A stretch of 64,000 bases of DNA from Lentzea californiensis (GCF_024648825.1 NZ_JANBBE010000008.1:1-64000); one strand, 5' to 3'; shown: positions 45,424 to 54,103, numbered from the stretch's first letter. Notes: generated by a model not told the origin, from the letters alone. Translations and numbers: made by a program.

Positions 45424-45954
45424 TCAGCCGGTCTCCTCGCGGGATTCCAGCACCAGGCGGCGGTTGCCGAGGGGCGCGTCCAGGCGGACCGTCAGTGGCA
45501 CCTGACGGACCTCCTGGCTGCACATGGTGCCCGCGGGCTGTTTGGTGATCGTGACCAGCGTGATCTGGACGACGTCGGCGGACTGGCCGGCGATCTCGGC
45601 GCGGGCCTCCTTGCAGCCGCCGCCCACGCCGAAGACTTCGACGTCGCGGCCGTCGCCGAAGACGTAGGCCTCGTCGCGGTAGGTGTCTGACAACGATGTC
45701 GTGTCGACCTTGTCCTTCGCCACGGGCGTGACGTTGGGCGGGATGACGGGCTTCTCCTCCGAGATGGAGACCGGAGGCTGGGCGGGCGCGGTGGGGTTCG
45801 CGCCGGACGAACCGGGGGTGCCGCTCGAGCCGGGCGCGGTCGTGCCCGTGGGCGTGGCGCCCGACGAACCGGAGCCGGGCGCGCTTGACTGCGTGCCGGA
45901 CGAACAACCGGCGAGCACGACGGCGAGAGCAACGGCAGCGACGGCGTTTCTCAT
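45424..45954 (-). CDS. small secreted lipoprotein, paralogue A
   Basis: This 176-residue protein has a signal peptide and lipobox LAGC (Cys near 17), a long Ser/Gly/Thr/Pro linker (about 18-65), and a compact C-terminal domain (about 95-176) with one Cys in GGGCKEARAEI and one in GTMCSQEVRQVPLTVRLDAP that probably form a disulfide. The ATG at 45954 is preferred because GAGG lies at the right distance. The C-terminal domain is clearly related to that of the next gene upstream on the same strand. The family function is unknown; an envelope-anchored binding or inhibitor role is possible. Confidence 0.8.
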   Translation of the reverse strand: MRNAVAAVALAVVLAGCSSGTQSSAPGSGSSGATPTGTTAPGSSGTPGSSGANPTAPAQPPVSISEEKPVIPPNVTPVAKDKVDTTSLSDTYRDEAYVFGDGRDVEVFGVGGGCKEARAEIAGQSADVVQITLVTITKQPAGTMCSQEVRQVPLTVRLDAPLGNRRLVLESREETG

Positions 45955-46072
45955 GCGCACCATCCTCGCAAACCGGGACGGGAAGTCCCTGTCAAATGTC
46001 TTACGACCTGTCCGGTCGAATGTTCCCGGACCAGCCCCCGAAAAGCCGTCAGAAATGGTGTGGAAGTAGAGA

Positions 46073-46105
46073 TGCCCGACCGGCGGGGCAGTTGCCGACC
46101 GGGCA
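46073..46105 (-). terminator. hairpin between the two lipoprotein genes
   Basis: TGCCCG and CGGGCA flank an inner CGGC/GCCG helix just after the stop of lipoprotein B on the minus strand. It is imperfect, so termination is only likely. Confidence 0.5.
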
Positions 46106-46123
46106 CCGTGGGGGGAGGAAGGT

Positions 46124-46594
46124 CTACTTCTGTTCCTGCCGCGACGTCAGCACGACCGTCCGCTCACCGAGGGGCTCGGACAGCTGCACCGTCAGCGGGG
46201 GGAAGCGGATGTCCATGGTGCACATCTGCTTGGTCAGCGGCAGCGTCTCGAGCAGCTCGATCTTCACCGTGGAAGCGTTCTGCTCCAGCACGGACGCGCT
46301 CGCCTTGCCGCACCCGCCCTCCTGGGCCACGACTCCGACGGTCTTCCCGTCGCCCTGGGTCCACGCGGTGCGCGGCTGGTCCGGCGGCAGCGCGCCGGCC
46401 TCGAGCTTCGTCACGGGTTTGCCGTCCGGCGGCACTTCTCCGGGGGCGACGTTCGGCGGCACCTCGGAGGACGAGGTGGCGGTCGGCAACTCCTGACCGC
46501 CACCTGCCCCGGTGCCCGCGTTCTGCGCACTGCCACAGGCCGAGATGACCAGCAGCAGGACGCCAGTGCCAACTACGGTTCCTATGCGCCTCAT
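46124..46594 (-). CDS. small secreted lipoprotein, paralogue B
   Basis: This 156-residue protein has a signal peptide and lipobox ISAC (Cys near 20), a flexible linker (about 21-60), and a C-terminal domain (about 75-156) matching paralogue A: GGCGKASASVLEQNAS, then QMCTMDIRFPPLTVQLSEP and GERTVVLTSRQE. The two conserved cysteines and the PLTVxL...PLGxRxVVL pattern are shared. It appears to be a tandem duplication. It is preceded by a 66-base gap to the uronate operon's last gene on the same strand, but probably has its own promoter. Confidence 0.8.
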   Translation of the reverse strand: MRRIGTVVGTGVLLLVISACGSAQNAGTGAGGGQELPTATSSSEVPPNVAPGEVPPDGKPVTKLEAGALPPDQPRTAWTQGDGKTVGVVAQEGGCGKASASVLEQNASTVKIELLETLPLTKQMCTMDIRFPPLTVQLSEPLGERTVVLTSRQEQK

Positions 46595-46660
46595 GTGAAG
46601 AGGACGGAACCGCGCTCACAACGGGTTGCAGCGAATTCCCTCAGGGACTTCTCTTCACAG

Positions 46661-47788
46661 TTAGCGGCTAACGGCCGTTACAGCCTCTCGCAAAGCTTCC
46701 AACCGTGCTGCGGACGCGAGACCACCGTGGTAGAGGTGGAACTCCTCCACGCCTGCGTCCAGGTACGCGAGCCATTCCTTCGACAACGCCGCACCGTCGG
46801 CCGGCTTCGGCGGCAGCCCCAGCACGTACGCGGCGATCCGCGTGTCCGGGGCGGCGGCGCGAAGCGCCTCGATGCCGGGAACGGCGACCTCCGGGCCGGG
46901 CCAGCACATGGTCGTCAGGACATCGATGTCGGCGTCGACACCACCGGCCACGGTCGCGAACGGACCGGTGCCCCAGGGATCCGCCGTCACGTGCATGCCG
47001 ATCCGGATCGAAGGCGCGGCAGCGCGGATCTCCGGCACCAGCCGCTGCCGCAATGACCGCACCACACCGGTGCGCACCGCTCGAACGTCTTCCGCGAGCG
47101 CGCCCAGCGCCTCCTCGACGCTGGACGCTCCGCGATCGACCCCGGCCCGGACCGCTTCACGCAGGGCATCCGGGTCGGCGTACAGGGCGGTGCAGGCAGA
47201 GCAGAAGCACAGCGACAACAGCTTCTGCTGCACCGCGTTCCAGTCCGTGCCGTCGGTCTTCTCGTGGTGCCCGCCGTGGAAGAACCCCAGCGGCCCGCAG
47301 GCCTCCAGGACGATCCCGTCCGGCGCGCCGAGCTCCAGCACCTCGGACACCAGCACCGACGTGTACTCCACGACGTCGGGCTGCGCGGTGCACAACGCGT
47401 ACGGGTAGCGGTCCCCGAACGCGTTCACCACGGTCACGTCGGGGTGCAGGTCGCCGAGGCGCGAGTTGTGCGTCAGCACGGTCCACGCGTACACCGGCAG
47501 GCCGGCGGCACGGACCAGAGCCGCCGCGGCACCGAACGAGTCCGAACCGTCCACCCAGGACGGTTCCGCGGGCACGAGCCGGCCGTACTTCTCCGAACGC
47601 ACCGGCAGGTAGAACGCCGCGTGCCGAGCGTCGACCATCCGATGCGACGGGTGAAGCGGCGTCGCGGCCCGCACGGTGTGATAGGACGCCGCGAGGGCGA
47701 TCGCGTCGACCCCGAGGTCCTGGTACCGCGCGACAGCCTCAGGATCTCCGATCAGGTCCCACGGATAGGCGTGGACAACCGACTTCAC
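46661..47788 (-). CDS. unknown cytosolic protein of the uronate locus, probable TIM-barrel enzyme
   Basis: This 375-residue protein has no signal peptide. It shows alternating strand/helix pattern with DLGVDAIALAASYH, LPVYAWTVLTHNSRLGD, GIVLEACGPLGFFHGGHHEK, IRIGMHVTADPWG and VEEFHLYHGGL, suggesting a beta/alpha barrel like glycoside hydrolases or aldolases. A SLCFCSACTAL cluster (C-x1-C-x2-C) and several His/Asp/Glu at strand ends could bind metal or form an active site. The GTG at 47788 overlaps the glucarate dehydratase stop by four bases, so it works with the aldarate pathway. A hydrolase or lactonase acting on uronate-derived compounds is a guess. Confidence 0.7.
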   Translation of the reverse strand: MKSVVHAYPWDLIGDPEAVARYQDLGVDAIALAASYHTVRAATPLHPSHRMVDARHAAFYLPVRSEKYGRLVPAEPSWVDGSDSFGAAAALVRAAGLPVYAWTVLTHNSRLGDLHPDVTVVNAFGDRYPYALCTAQPDVVEYTSVLVSEVLELGAPDGIVLEACGPLGFFHGGHHEKTDGTDWNAVQQKLLSLCFCSACTALYADPDALREAVRAGVDRGASSVEEALGALAEDVRAVRTGVVRSLRQRLVPEIRAAAPSIRIGMHVTADPWGTGPFATVAGGVDADIDVLTTMCWPGPEVAVPGIEALRAAAPDTRIAAYVLGLPPKPADGAALSKEWLAYLDAGVEEFHLYHGGLASAARLEALREAVTAVSR

Positions 47789-49044
47789 CACCGGGGGCGC
47801 TTCCTCTCGTAACTCGGGTCGAACTTCTGCATGTAGCCCGTGTCGTCGCGAGCCGTGATGCCGCAACGAACGTAGTTCTCGGCCAGGCGAGCCAGCGCGT
47901 CACGATTCAGCGACACACCGAGTCCCGGCGTCACGGGAACCGGAACCGCACCGTCCACGAAGGACAGCACGCCTGGTTCCACGACCTCGTCCTGGGCGTT
48001 CCAGGGGTAGTGCGTGTCGCAGGCGTAGTTCAGGTTCGGCGTCGCCGCGGCCAGGTGCGTCATCGCGGCCAGCGAGATGCCGAGGTGCGAGTTCGAGTGC
48101 ATCGACAGGCCGATGCCGAACGTCTGGCAGATCATCCCCAGCTGACGCGACCGCTGCAGTCCGCCCCAGTAGTGGTGGTCGGACAGCAGGACCTGCACGG
48201 CGTCCTGTTCCACGGACGGCTTGAGGTGCTCGAACGCGATCACGCACATGTTGGTGGCCAACGGCATCGGTGCCTTCGCGGCCACCTCCGCCATCCCGGA
48301 GATCTCCGGCGTCGGGTCCTCCAGGTACTCCAGCACGCCGTCGAGCTCCGCCGCGACCTTCAGCGACGTCGCCGCCGACCAGGCCGCGTTCGGGTCCAGC
48401 CGCAGCGGGTGGTCCGGGAACGCCTCGCGCAGGGCGCGGATGGCCTCGATCTCCTGCTCGGGAGGGAAGACACCGCCCTTGAGCTTGATCGACCCGAAGC
48501 CGTACCGCTCGATCATCCTGGTGGCCTGGGCCACGATGCCGGCGGGGTCGATCGCCTCACCCCACTCGTCCGGCTCGGCGCCGGGGTGCCCGTCCCACTT
48601 GTAGAACAGGTAGGCCGAGTAGGGCACGGACGAGCGGACCGCGCCTCCCAGCAGGTCGTGCACCGGGCGTCCCAGCGCCTTGCCCTGGATGTCCAGGCAG
48701 GCGACCTCGAACGGTGAGTACACGCGGTCGACGGTGCTCTCCGCCGTGATCTGCCCGGTCAGGCCGTGGTTGTCCAGCCCGGTCTTGCCACCGAGAGCGG
48801 TGGCGACCCGCGCGTGCATCTCGTTGAGGGCGAACACGTCGAGGCCGATCAAGGAGTCCACAACGGACCGCGAGCGCCCCAGGTGCCCGAGGTCGCCGTA
48901 GGTCTCCCCCAGCCCCGAAATGCCTTCGTCGGTGTGCACCTCGACGATCGTGCGCAGCGCCCACGGCTCGTGCACGCCGGCCGAGTTGAGCAGCGGCGGG
49001 TCCCGGAACGCGATCGGTGTCAGGACGATCTCGGTGATCTTCAT
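47785..49044 (-). CDS. gudD: glucarate dehydratase (enolase superfamily)
   Basis: This 419-residue Mg-dependent enzyme dehydrates D-glucarate (or L-idarate) to 5-dehydro-4-deoxy-D-glucarate. The barrel shows the KxK catalytic pair (Lys187, Lys189 in SIKLKGG). Metal ligands are near Asp217 (RLDPNAAW), Glu242 (YLEDP) and Asn265 (ATNMCV), and the Asp289/His316 dyad is in SDHHYWGG and SMHSNSHLGIS. The Asn metal ligand and the KxK motif mark the glucarate dehydratase subgroup. It is preceded by kdgD with a 13-base gap, and its stop overlaps the next gene. Confidence 0.92.
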   Translation of the reverse strand: MKITEIVLTPIAFRDPPLLNSAGVHEPWALRTIVEVHTDEGISGLGETYGDLGHLGRSRSVVDSLIGLDVFALNEMHARVATALGGKTGLDNHGLTGQITAESTVDRVYSPFEVACLDIQGKALGRPVHDLLGGAVRSSVPYSAYLFYKWDGHPGAEPDEWGEAIDPAGIVAQATRMIERYGFGSIKLKGGVFPPEQEIEAIRALREAFPDHPLRLDPNAAWSAATSLKVAAELDGVLEYLEDPTPEISGMAEVAAKAPMPLATNMCVIAFEHLKPSVEQDAVQVLLSDHHYWGGLQRSRQLGMICQTFGIGLSMHSNSHLGISLAAMTHLAAATPNLNYACDTHYPWNAQDEVVEPGVLSFVDGAVPVPVTPGLGVSLNRDALARLAENYVRCGITARDDTGYMQKFDPSYERKRPRW

Positions 49045-49057
49045 GCGGAACGCCCTC

Positions 49058-49972
49058 TCAGCTCAGCAGGGCCTTGCCCGCGGCGATGATCTTGTCGAGT
49101 GCGGCCAGGTGCTCGTCGAGCGGGTCGATCAACGGCGGCCGCACGCCGCCGACCTCGAGACCGTTCGCGCGCACCGCGGCCTTCACCAGGGCGACCGCGT
49201 AGCCGGGGACCTTGTCGCGCAGCTCGACCAGCGGCTTGTAGAACTCGTAGAGGAACCGGTTCACGAGCTCGATGTCGCCGGACTGCACGGCGTTGTAGAA
49301 ACCGAGTGAGATCTCGGGCGCGAAGCAGAACACCGCCGACGAGTAGAGCTCGACGCCGATGGCCCGGTACGCGAGCTGCGTCATCTCCGCGGTGGGCAGG
49401 CCGTTGAAGAACTGGAACGGCTTGTCAACGTTGGCACGGACGGAAAGCACGATCCGCTGCATCTGGTCGAGGTCGCCGAGGCCGTCCTTCAGGCCCACGA
49501 CGTTCGGGATGCGCGCGACCTCGACCGCGGTCTCCGGCGTGAACCGCGCGTTGTTGCGCTGGTACACGATGATCGGGAGCTCGGTGGCACCGGCGACCTC
49601 GGCCACGTACCGCACGAGACCGGCGGCCGGGTTGGTCACCAGGTACGGCGGCAGCAGCAGGATGCCGTTGGCACCGGCGCGTTCCGCCGCTTGCACGAAC
49701 TGCTTGGTCGCCGCGACCGATCCACCCGCTCCGGCGAACACCGGCACCTTGCCCGCGGTCGCCTCGACCGCGACCGCCACCGCGCGCTCGAACTCGCCCA
49801 GCTCCAGCGCGTGGAACTCGCCGGTTCCGCAGGCGGCGAACACCGCGCCCGGTCCGGCGGAGACACCGTGCTTGACGTGCTCGGCAAGCACGTCGTACGC
49901 GATGTTCCCCTCGCTGTCGAACGGAGTCACCGGAAAGAACAGCACACCATCGAGTTGCATAACCAGACTCAT
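49058..49972 (-). CDS. kdgD: 5-dehydro-4-deoxyglucarate dehydratase
   Basis: This 304-residue DHDPS-family class I lyase converts 5-dehydro-4-deoxy-D-glucarate to 2-oxoglutarate semialdehyde, with loss of water and CO2. The Schiff-base Lys162 is in NVVGLKDGLGD and the catalytic Tyr137 in IIVYQRN. The start LDGVLFFPVTPF and the GTGEFHALE loop are diagnostic for KdgD rather than DapA. The ATG overlaps the stop of the upstream permease (ATGA). Together with GudD it forms the core of aldarate breakdown. Confidence 0.94.
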   Translation of the reverse strand: MSLVMQLDGVLFFPVTPFDSEGNIAYDVLAEHVKHGVSAGPGAVFAACGTGEFHALELGEFERAVAVAVEATAGKVPVFAGAGGSVAATKQFVQAAERAGANGILLLPPYLVTNPAAGLVRYVAEVAGATELPIIVYQRNNARFTPETAVEVARIPNVVGLKDGLGDLDQMQRIVLSVRANVDKPFQFFNGLPTAEMTQLAYRAIGVELYSSAVFCFAPEISLGFYNAVQSGDIELVNRFLYEFYKPLVELRDKVPGYAVALVKAAVRANGLEVGGVRPPLIDPLDEHLAALDKIIAAGKALLS

Positions 49973-50850
49973 CCCTTGATCGCTCCGGTGGTGATCCCAC
50001 GCAGGAAGGACTTCTGCAGCGACAGGTACACGACCAAGCTCGGTACCAGCGCCAGCAACGCACCGGCCAGCACGATGCCCGTTCCGACCATGTCGTCGGA
50101 TCGAAGCGCGAGGAGCGCGACCGTGAGCGTGTAATCGGAGGGGTCAGCGGCGACGATCAGGGGGAGCAGGTACTGCTCCCAAATCATGTTGAAGCCGAAC
50201 ACGGCGATGACGCCGAGGGCGGGCTTGCACAGCGGGAGGATGATCTGCGCGAAGAGGCGCAGCTCCCCGGCACCGTCCACTTTGGCCGCCTCCTCCAGTT
50301 CGCCGGGGATCTCCTTCATGAACTCCGTCATGACGAAGATGGAGAAACCCCAAGCCCCCAGCGGGAGGATGACGCCGAGCAGGGTGCCCTTGAGACTCAC
50401 GTGCACCAGAGGCAGGTCTCCGATCACCAGCGACAGCGGGATCGCGATGACCTCCTCAGGCAACATCATCGTGGCGAGAATGACCAGCAGGGCGATGGCC
50501 TGACCGCGGAACTTCTTGCGCGCCAACGCGTATGCGGCGAAGACGCTCACCGACAGCTGCAGCAGCAGCGCACCACCCGCGATGATCAACGAGTTCATCA
50601 GGTAGTGCCAGATCTTGTTCTCCGCCGCGACCTGGAAGTTGATCAGCGACGGGTTGGCCGGGATCACCGACAGCTTCGTCGGGTCCGGGTTGTGGTCGAA
50701 CGCGCCGGAGAAGATGACCAGCAGCGGGCCGCAGAAAAGGATTACAGCGAGGGCGCTGAAAAGGAACCGGACGCCCCTGCTGACCCACGCGTCCGGGCGG
50801 GCGGACCAGCCGATGGCGCTGTCGAAGCGGCTTGAGTTAACGGTGCTCAT
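49969..50850 (-). CDS. sugar ABC transporter permease, CUT1 (MalG-like)
   Basis: This 293-residue permease has six transmembrane helices and the EAA loop KEIPGELEEAAKVDGAGELR (EAA---G) that contacts the ATPase. It is the second of two permeases; its ATG overlaps the stop of the first by four bases and its stop overlaps kdgD. The ATG at 50850 has a GGAGGGAAG site. No ATPase gene is present in the operon, as is usual for actinobacterial CUT1 importers that share an MsiK-type ATPase encoded elsewhere (known of the family). Confidence 0.92.
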   Translation of the reverse strand: MSTVNSSRFDSAIGWSARPDAWVSRGVRFLFSALAVILFCGPLLVIFSGAFDHNPDPTKLSVIPANPSLINFQVAAENKIWHYLMNSLIIAGGALLLQLSVSVFAAYALARKKFRGQAIALLVILATMMLPEEVIAIPLSLVIGDLPLVHVSLKGTLLGVILPLGAWGFSIFVMTEFMKEIPGELEEAAKVDGAGELRLFAQIILPLCKPALGVIAVFGFNMIWEQYLLPLIVAADPSDYTLTVALLALRSDDMVGTGIVLAGALLALVPSLVVYLSLQKSFLRGITTGAIKG

Positions 50851-51833
50851 CGCGCTTCCCTCCTGCGGCGGTACCACTGCACGCTGACCGTCAAAATCAA
50901 GGTAACCAGGAACAAGAGCACGGAGCCAGCGGATGCGAGTCCGGCTTCGGACTGCTCGAACGCCGTGGTGTAGACGCGGGTCATCCAGACGTCGGTCGAC
51001 CCGGCGGGGCCTCCGCCGGTGAGCACGTACACCTCGGTGAAGACGCGCAGGCCGCGGATGGCCGCCAGCGTCAGCAGGATCGTGATGACGGGCCGCAGTG
51101 CGGGGAGCGTGACGTTCCAGATCCGCTGCGGCGTCGTGGCGCCGTCGATCGCGGCGGCCTCGTACTGCTGGCGGTCGATGCCGGCGAGCCCGGCGAGGAT
51201 CAGCACCATGTCGTACGGCGCGTGCTTCCAGATGCCGACGAACATGACCGACACCAGCGAGGTGTCCGTGCTGTGGATGTACTCCCAGGGCCCGAGGCCG
51301 ACCCACGAGATGAGCTCGTTGAGAAAGCCTTCGGGCGCCGGGTAGAAGAACAACCGCCAGATCTCACCGATGACCGCGGTGGCCGCCACGACGGGCAGGA
51401 ACACCGCGGACCGCACGAACCACAGCGACTTGGTGTGACCTTCCAGCAGCAACGCCAGGAAGAAGCCGATCACCATCGCGCCGATCGTCTGACCGCCGGC
51501 CAGCACGAGGGTGTGCCAGCTGGCGGTCAGGAACTTCTCGTCCTGCAGGATCGTCGCGTAGTTCTTGAAGCCGACGAAGATGTCGCCGAGGAACGGCCGG
51601 ACCTCGAACAGCGAGAGCCGGATGCCCTCGGCCATCGGGATGAACTTGAAGACCAGGAAGATCAGCGCGGCGGGGAAGAGGAACAGCCACGGGACCCAGA
51701 CATTTCCTCTTGGGGTGGCTCCCGTGAGGCGGCGCCGGCGGCGCCGCCTCACGGGGTGGGTTTCGACGGCACCGCCGCCACTAGCCGTCGAGCCCACGTC
51801 TCGGGTGTCGCCGAGTGGTTGAACAGCCGTCAC
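50847..51833 (-). CDS. sugar ABC transporter permease, CUT1 (MalF-like)
   Basis: This 328-residue permease has six transmembrane helices (from about residue 48) and the EAA loop DRQQYEAAAIDGATTPQR. Its N-terminal cytosolic segment carries a run of seven arginines (about 29-35) encoded inside a perfect DNA palindrome. The ATG overlaps the binding-protein stop by four bases (ATGA), so the whole importer is translationally coupled. The substrate is probably a uronate or short uronide, given the catabolic genes in the operon. Confidence 0.92.
   Translation of the reverse strand: MTAVQPLGDTRDVGSTASGGGAVETHPVRRRRRRRLTGATPRGNVWVPWLFLFPAALIFLVFKFIPMAEGIRLSLFEVRPFLGDIFVGFKNYATILQDEKFLTASWHTLVLAGGQTIGAMVIGFFLALLLEGHTKSLWFVRSAVFLPVVAATAVIGEIWRLFFYPAPEGFLNELISWVGLGPWEYIHSTDTSLVSVMFVGIWKHAPYDMVLILAGLAGIDRQQYEAAAIDGATTPQRIWNVTLPALRPVITILLTLAAIRGLRVFTEVYVLTGGGPAGSTDVWMTRVYTTAFEQSEAGLASAGSVLLFLVTLILTVSVQWYRRRREAR
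51721..51755. repeat. perfect 16-bp inverted repeat inside the permease gene
   Basis: CCCGTGAGGCGGCGCC and GGCGCCGCCTCACGGG are separated by GGC. They encode the end of the N-terminal tail (HPVRRRRRRRLTGATP). In mRNA it would form a very stable hairpin about 80-110 bases after the start codon. Confidence 0.75.
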
Positions 51834-53149
51834 TTCGACGCCTTCTGGTTCTCGAGTTCCTTCTTGAGCGCTTCCGCGAGCGTCTTCAGCTCGGCCGAGG
51901 AGTCAGCGGGGCACTTCGCGAAGATGGAGTTCAGGGTCTCCGAGGTCTTCTGCCGGAACGGCGCGAAGTTCGGAACGCTGGGGAACGGCCGCGCCTCGCT
52001 GGAGTACACGCTCGCCACGGTCGCCCAGCGCGGGTCCTTGTACGTCGCGTTGACGTCGACGGTCTTGTTGACGGGCAGGCGGACGACCGGCTGCGGGTCG
52101 CCCTTCATGCCGGCCTGCTGCGCCTCGGGGGTGATCAGGTACTCGGCGAGCTTCTTCTGGTCGGCGGTCTTGGCGGAGCCGGCCATCTGGTAGATGTTCT
52201 CGCCCTCACCGAGCACCGTGGCGCCGGCCGGTCCCTTCGGGGACGCGACGACCTCGTACTTGTCCTTGCCGATCGACTTGTCGAAGCGGCCGATCATGTA
52301 CGGACCGGTGAGGTAGATGCCGCTCTTGCCGGACTCGAACAGCGGGTGCGCGTCGTTCGTGCCCAGGGTCAGCGAGCCGGGCTGCATGACCTTGTCCTCG
52401 CAGAAGAGCTTGCGCAGCCGTTCGACGGCCTTGGTCGACTCCGGCGAGTCGATGCCGACGCGGAACTTGCCGTCGCCCTCGTCCTCGAGGATGTCGCCGC
52501 CGCCCTGCCAGATGTAGCTGGCCGCCCACCAGCCGAGGTAGCCGCGGTCGGTCGTGCCCGGTACGAGCATGCCGTAGGTGTCGTTCTGCCCGTTGCCGTC
52601 GGGGTCGTCGCGGGTGAAGGCCTTCGCGAGGTCGTCGAGCTCCTCCCACGTGGTGGGGACGGGCTTGCCGAGCTTCTCGCGCCAGTCCTTGCGGATCAGC
52701 GTGACCATCGCCTGGGTGGAGTAGGGGATGGCGTAGAACTTGCCGTCCGCGCCCTTCCCGTTGTTCCAGGCGCGGTCGACGACGTCGCCGCCGCCCGCGA
52801 TGTCGCTCTGGCTGACCTCGGTCGTCCAGCCCTGCTTGACGAAGTTGCCGAGCGAGCCGGTGTCGGTGATGACGACGTCCGGGAGGTCCTTCGACGCGGC
52901 GCGCTGCTGCACCTGCTTGTCGAAGTCGTTGAAGATCGGCTTGTAGTCGACCTGCACACCGGTCTTCTCGGTGAACGACTTGAAGATCTTCTCGTAGACC
53001 TTCGCCGTTGCCTCCGTCGAGCGGGTCCACACCTCGAGGGGCTTGTTCGGGTCCTTGCTCGACGCCGCCGTGGTGCCACCGCTGCCGCACCCCGCGAGCA
53101 GCGCGGCCACGCCCAGCGTGGCAAGTGTCGTGGCAGTTCTACGGCGCAT
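51830..53149 (-). CDS. extracellular solute-binding lipoprotein, CUT1 family
   Basis: This 439-residue lipoprotein has a signal peptide with lipobox LAGC (Cys near 21), a short linker and a type II binding-protein fold (about 38-420: PLEVWTRSTEATAKVYEKIF, DLPDVVITDTGSLGNFV, FYAIPYSTQAMVTLIRKDW, GPYMIGRFDKS). It delivers its ligand to the two permeases that follow with overlapping start/stop codons. It is first in the six-gene operon (binding protein, two permeases, kdgD, gudD, unknown protein). The likely ligand is an oligo- or mono-uronate, by context only. Confidence 0.92.
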   Translation of the reverse strand: MRRRTATTLATLGVAALLAGCGSGGTTAASSKDPNKPLEVWTRSTEATAKVYEKIFKSFTEKTGVQVDYKPIFNDFDKQVQQRAASKDLPDVVITDTGSLGNFVKQGWTTEVSQSDIAGGGDVVDRAWNNGKGADGKFYAIPYSTQAMVTLIRKDWREKLGKPVPTTWEELDDLAKAFTRDDPDGNGQNDTYGMLVPGTTDRGYLGWWAASYIWQGGGDILEDEGDGKFRVGIDSPESTKAVERLRKLFCEDKVMQPGSLTLGTNDAHPLFESGKSGIYLTGPYMIGRFDKSIGKDKYEVVASPKGPAGATVLGEGENIYQMAGSAKTADQKKLAEYLITPEAQQAGMKGDPQPVVRLPVNKTVDVNATYKDPRWATVASVYSSEARPFPSVPNFAPFRQKTSETLNSIFAKCPADSSAELKTLAEALKKELENQKASK

Positions 53150-53165
53150 CGTCGAAGCCCCTCGT

Positions 53166-53200
53166 GTTCAGATACGTGAACCTGGGTCGTACTTGTGAAC
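53166..53200. promoter_or_regulatory. candidate IclR operator in the divergent uronate promoter
   Basis: GTTCA-N6-TGAAC (53166-53181) is a symmetric site, and its right half with flank, GTGAACCTGG, is repeated 19 bases further on (53195-53204). The cluster lies 17-55 bases upstream of the binding-protein gene and about 75 bases from the divergent IclR gene, where a repressor would control both. Confidence 0.55.
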
Positions 53201-53273
53201 CTGGTGCAGGACTGTAAGAATCGGCACAGCAACGTGTCAAGGGCAAGTTGCTTTCCTGTTACGAGGAGGCCAG

Positions 53274-54062
53274 GTGGCGTCGCCGATCGACAAGGGCACA
53301 GCTCGTCCGGGCGCGGTCAAGTCCGCCGACCGCACGGTGGAGCTGCTCGAAGTGCTGTCCGCGTCAGACCGCAGGCTGACGCTCACCGAGCTGCACCGCG
53401 AGCTCAGCTATCCGAAATCCAGCCTCTACATGCTGTTGCAGACGCTCGTGGCGCGTGGCTGGGTGGAGGTCGACTCGGACAGGGGCACGTACGGCATCGG
53501 CGTGCGCGCGCTGCTCGTCGGTACGTCCTATTTGGACCATGACCCGGTGGTGCGCGCGGCGATCCGCGTGATGGAGCAGGTCCGCCAGGAGATCAACGAG
53601 ACCGTCCACCTTGCCCGTTTGGACGGCGCGGACGTCGTCTACCTGGCGAGCCGCGAGTCCGAGCACCACCTGCGCGTCGTCTCGCGCGTCGGTCGCCGGC
53701 TGCCCGCGCACTCGACGTCGCTCGGCAAGGCCGTGCTCTCGACGCGCACGCCGGAGGAGGTCGACCTGATCCTCCCCGGCGAGCTGGCGCCGCTGACGCC
53801 CAACACCCTGGTCGACCGGGCGGCGTTGCACGAGCAGCTCGCCGGGTTCCGCAACGTCGGGTACGCCCACGAACGCGAGGAGAACACGCCCGGCCTGGGC
53901 TGTTTCGCGGTGGCGCTGCCGTACCGCAATCCCGTGCTGGACGCCATGAGCTGCTCGGTCCCGCTGGGCAGGCTGACTCCGGAGCACGAACGGCAGGTCA
54001 TCTCCGCCCTGCTCGACGCCGCCCGGACGATCACCGAGCTCCTCCGCCAGTTCGGTCGCTGA
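53274..54062 (+). CDS. IclR-family regulator of the uronate locus
   Basis: This 262-residue regulator has an N-terminal winged HTH (about 18-75: RTVELLEVLSASDRRLTLTE, SYPKSSLYMLLQTLVARGW) and a full-length IclR effector domain (about 90-255), including RLPAHSTSLGKAVLS and GYAHEREENTPGLGCFAVAL. The GTG at 53274 follows GAGGAGG. It is divergent from the uptake/catabolic operon and directly upstream of uronate dehydrogenase, so it very likely controls both in response to a uronate or aldarate (inference). Confidence 0.9.
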   Translation: MASPIDKGTARPGAVKSADRTVELLEVLSASDRRLTLTELHRELSYPKSSLYMLLQTLVARGWVEVDSDRGTYGIGVRALLVGTSYLDHDPVVRAAIRVMEQVRQEINETVHLARLDGADVVYLASRESEHHLRVVSRVGRRLPAHSTSLGKAVLSTRTPEEVDLILPGELAPLTPNTLVDRAALHEQLAGFRNVGYAHEREENTPGLGCFAVALPYRNPVLDAMSCSVPLGRLTPEHERQVISALLDAARTITELLRQFGR

Positions 54063-54103
54063 GATTTGCCGGAACACCTGAACAAGACGGAGGGGTCCAA
54101 CCC

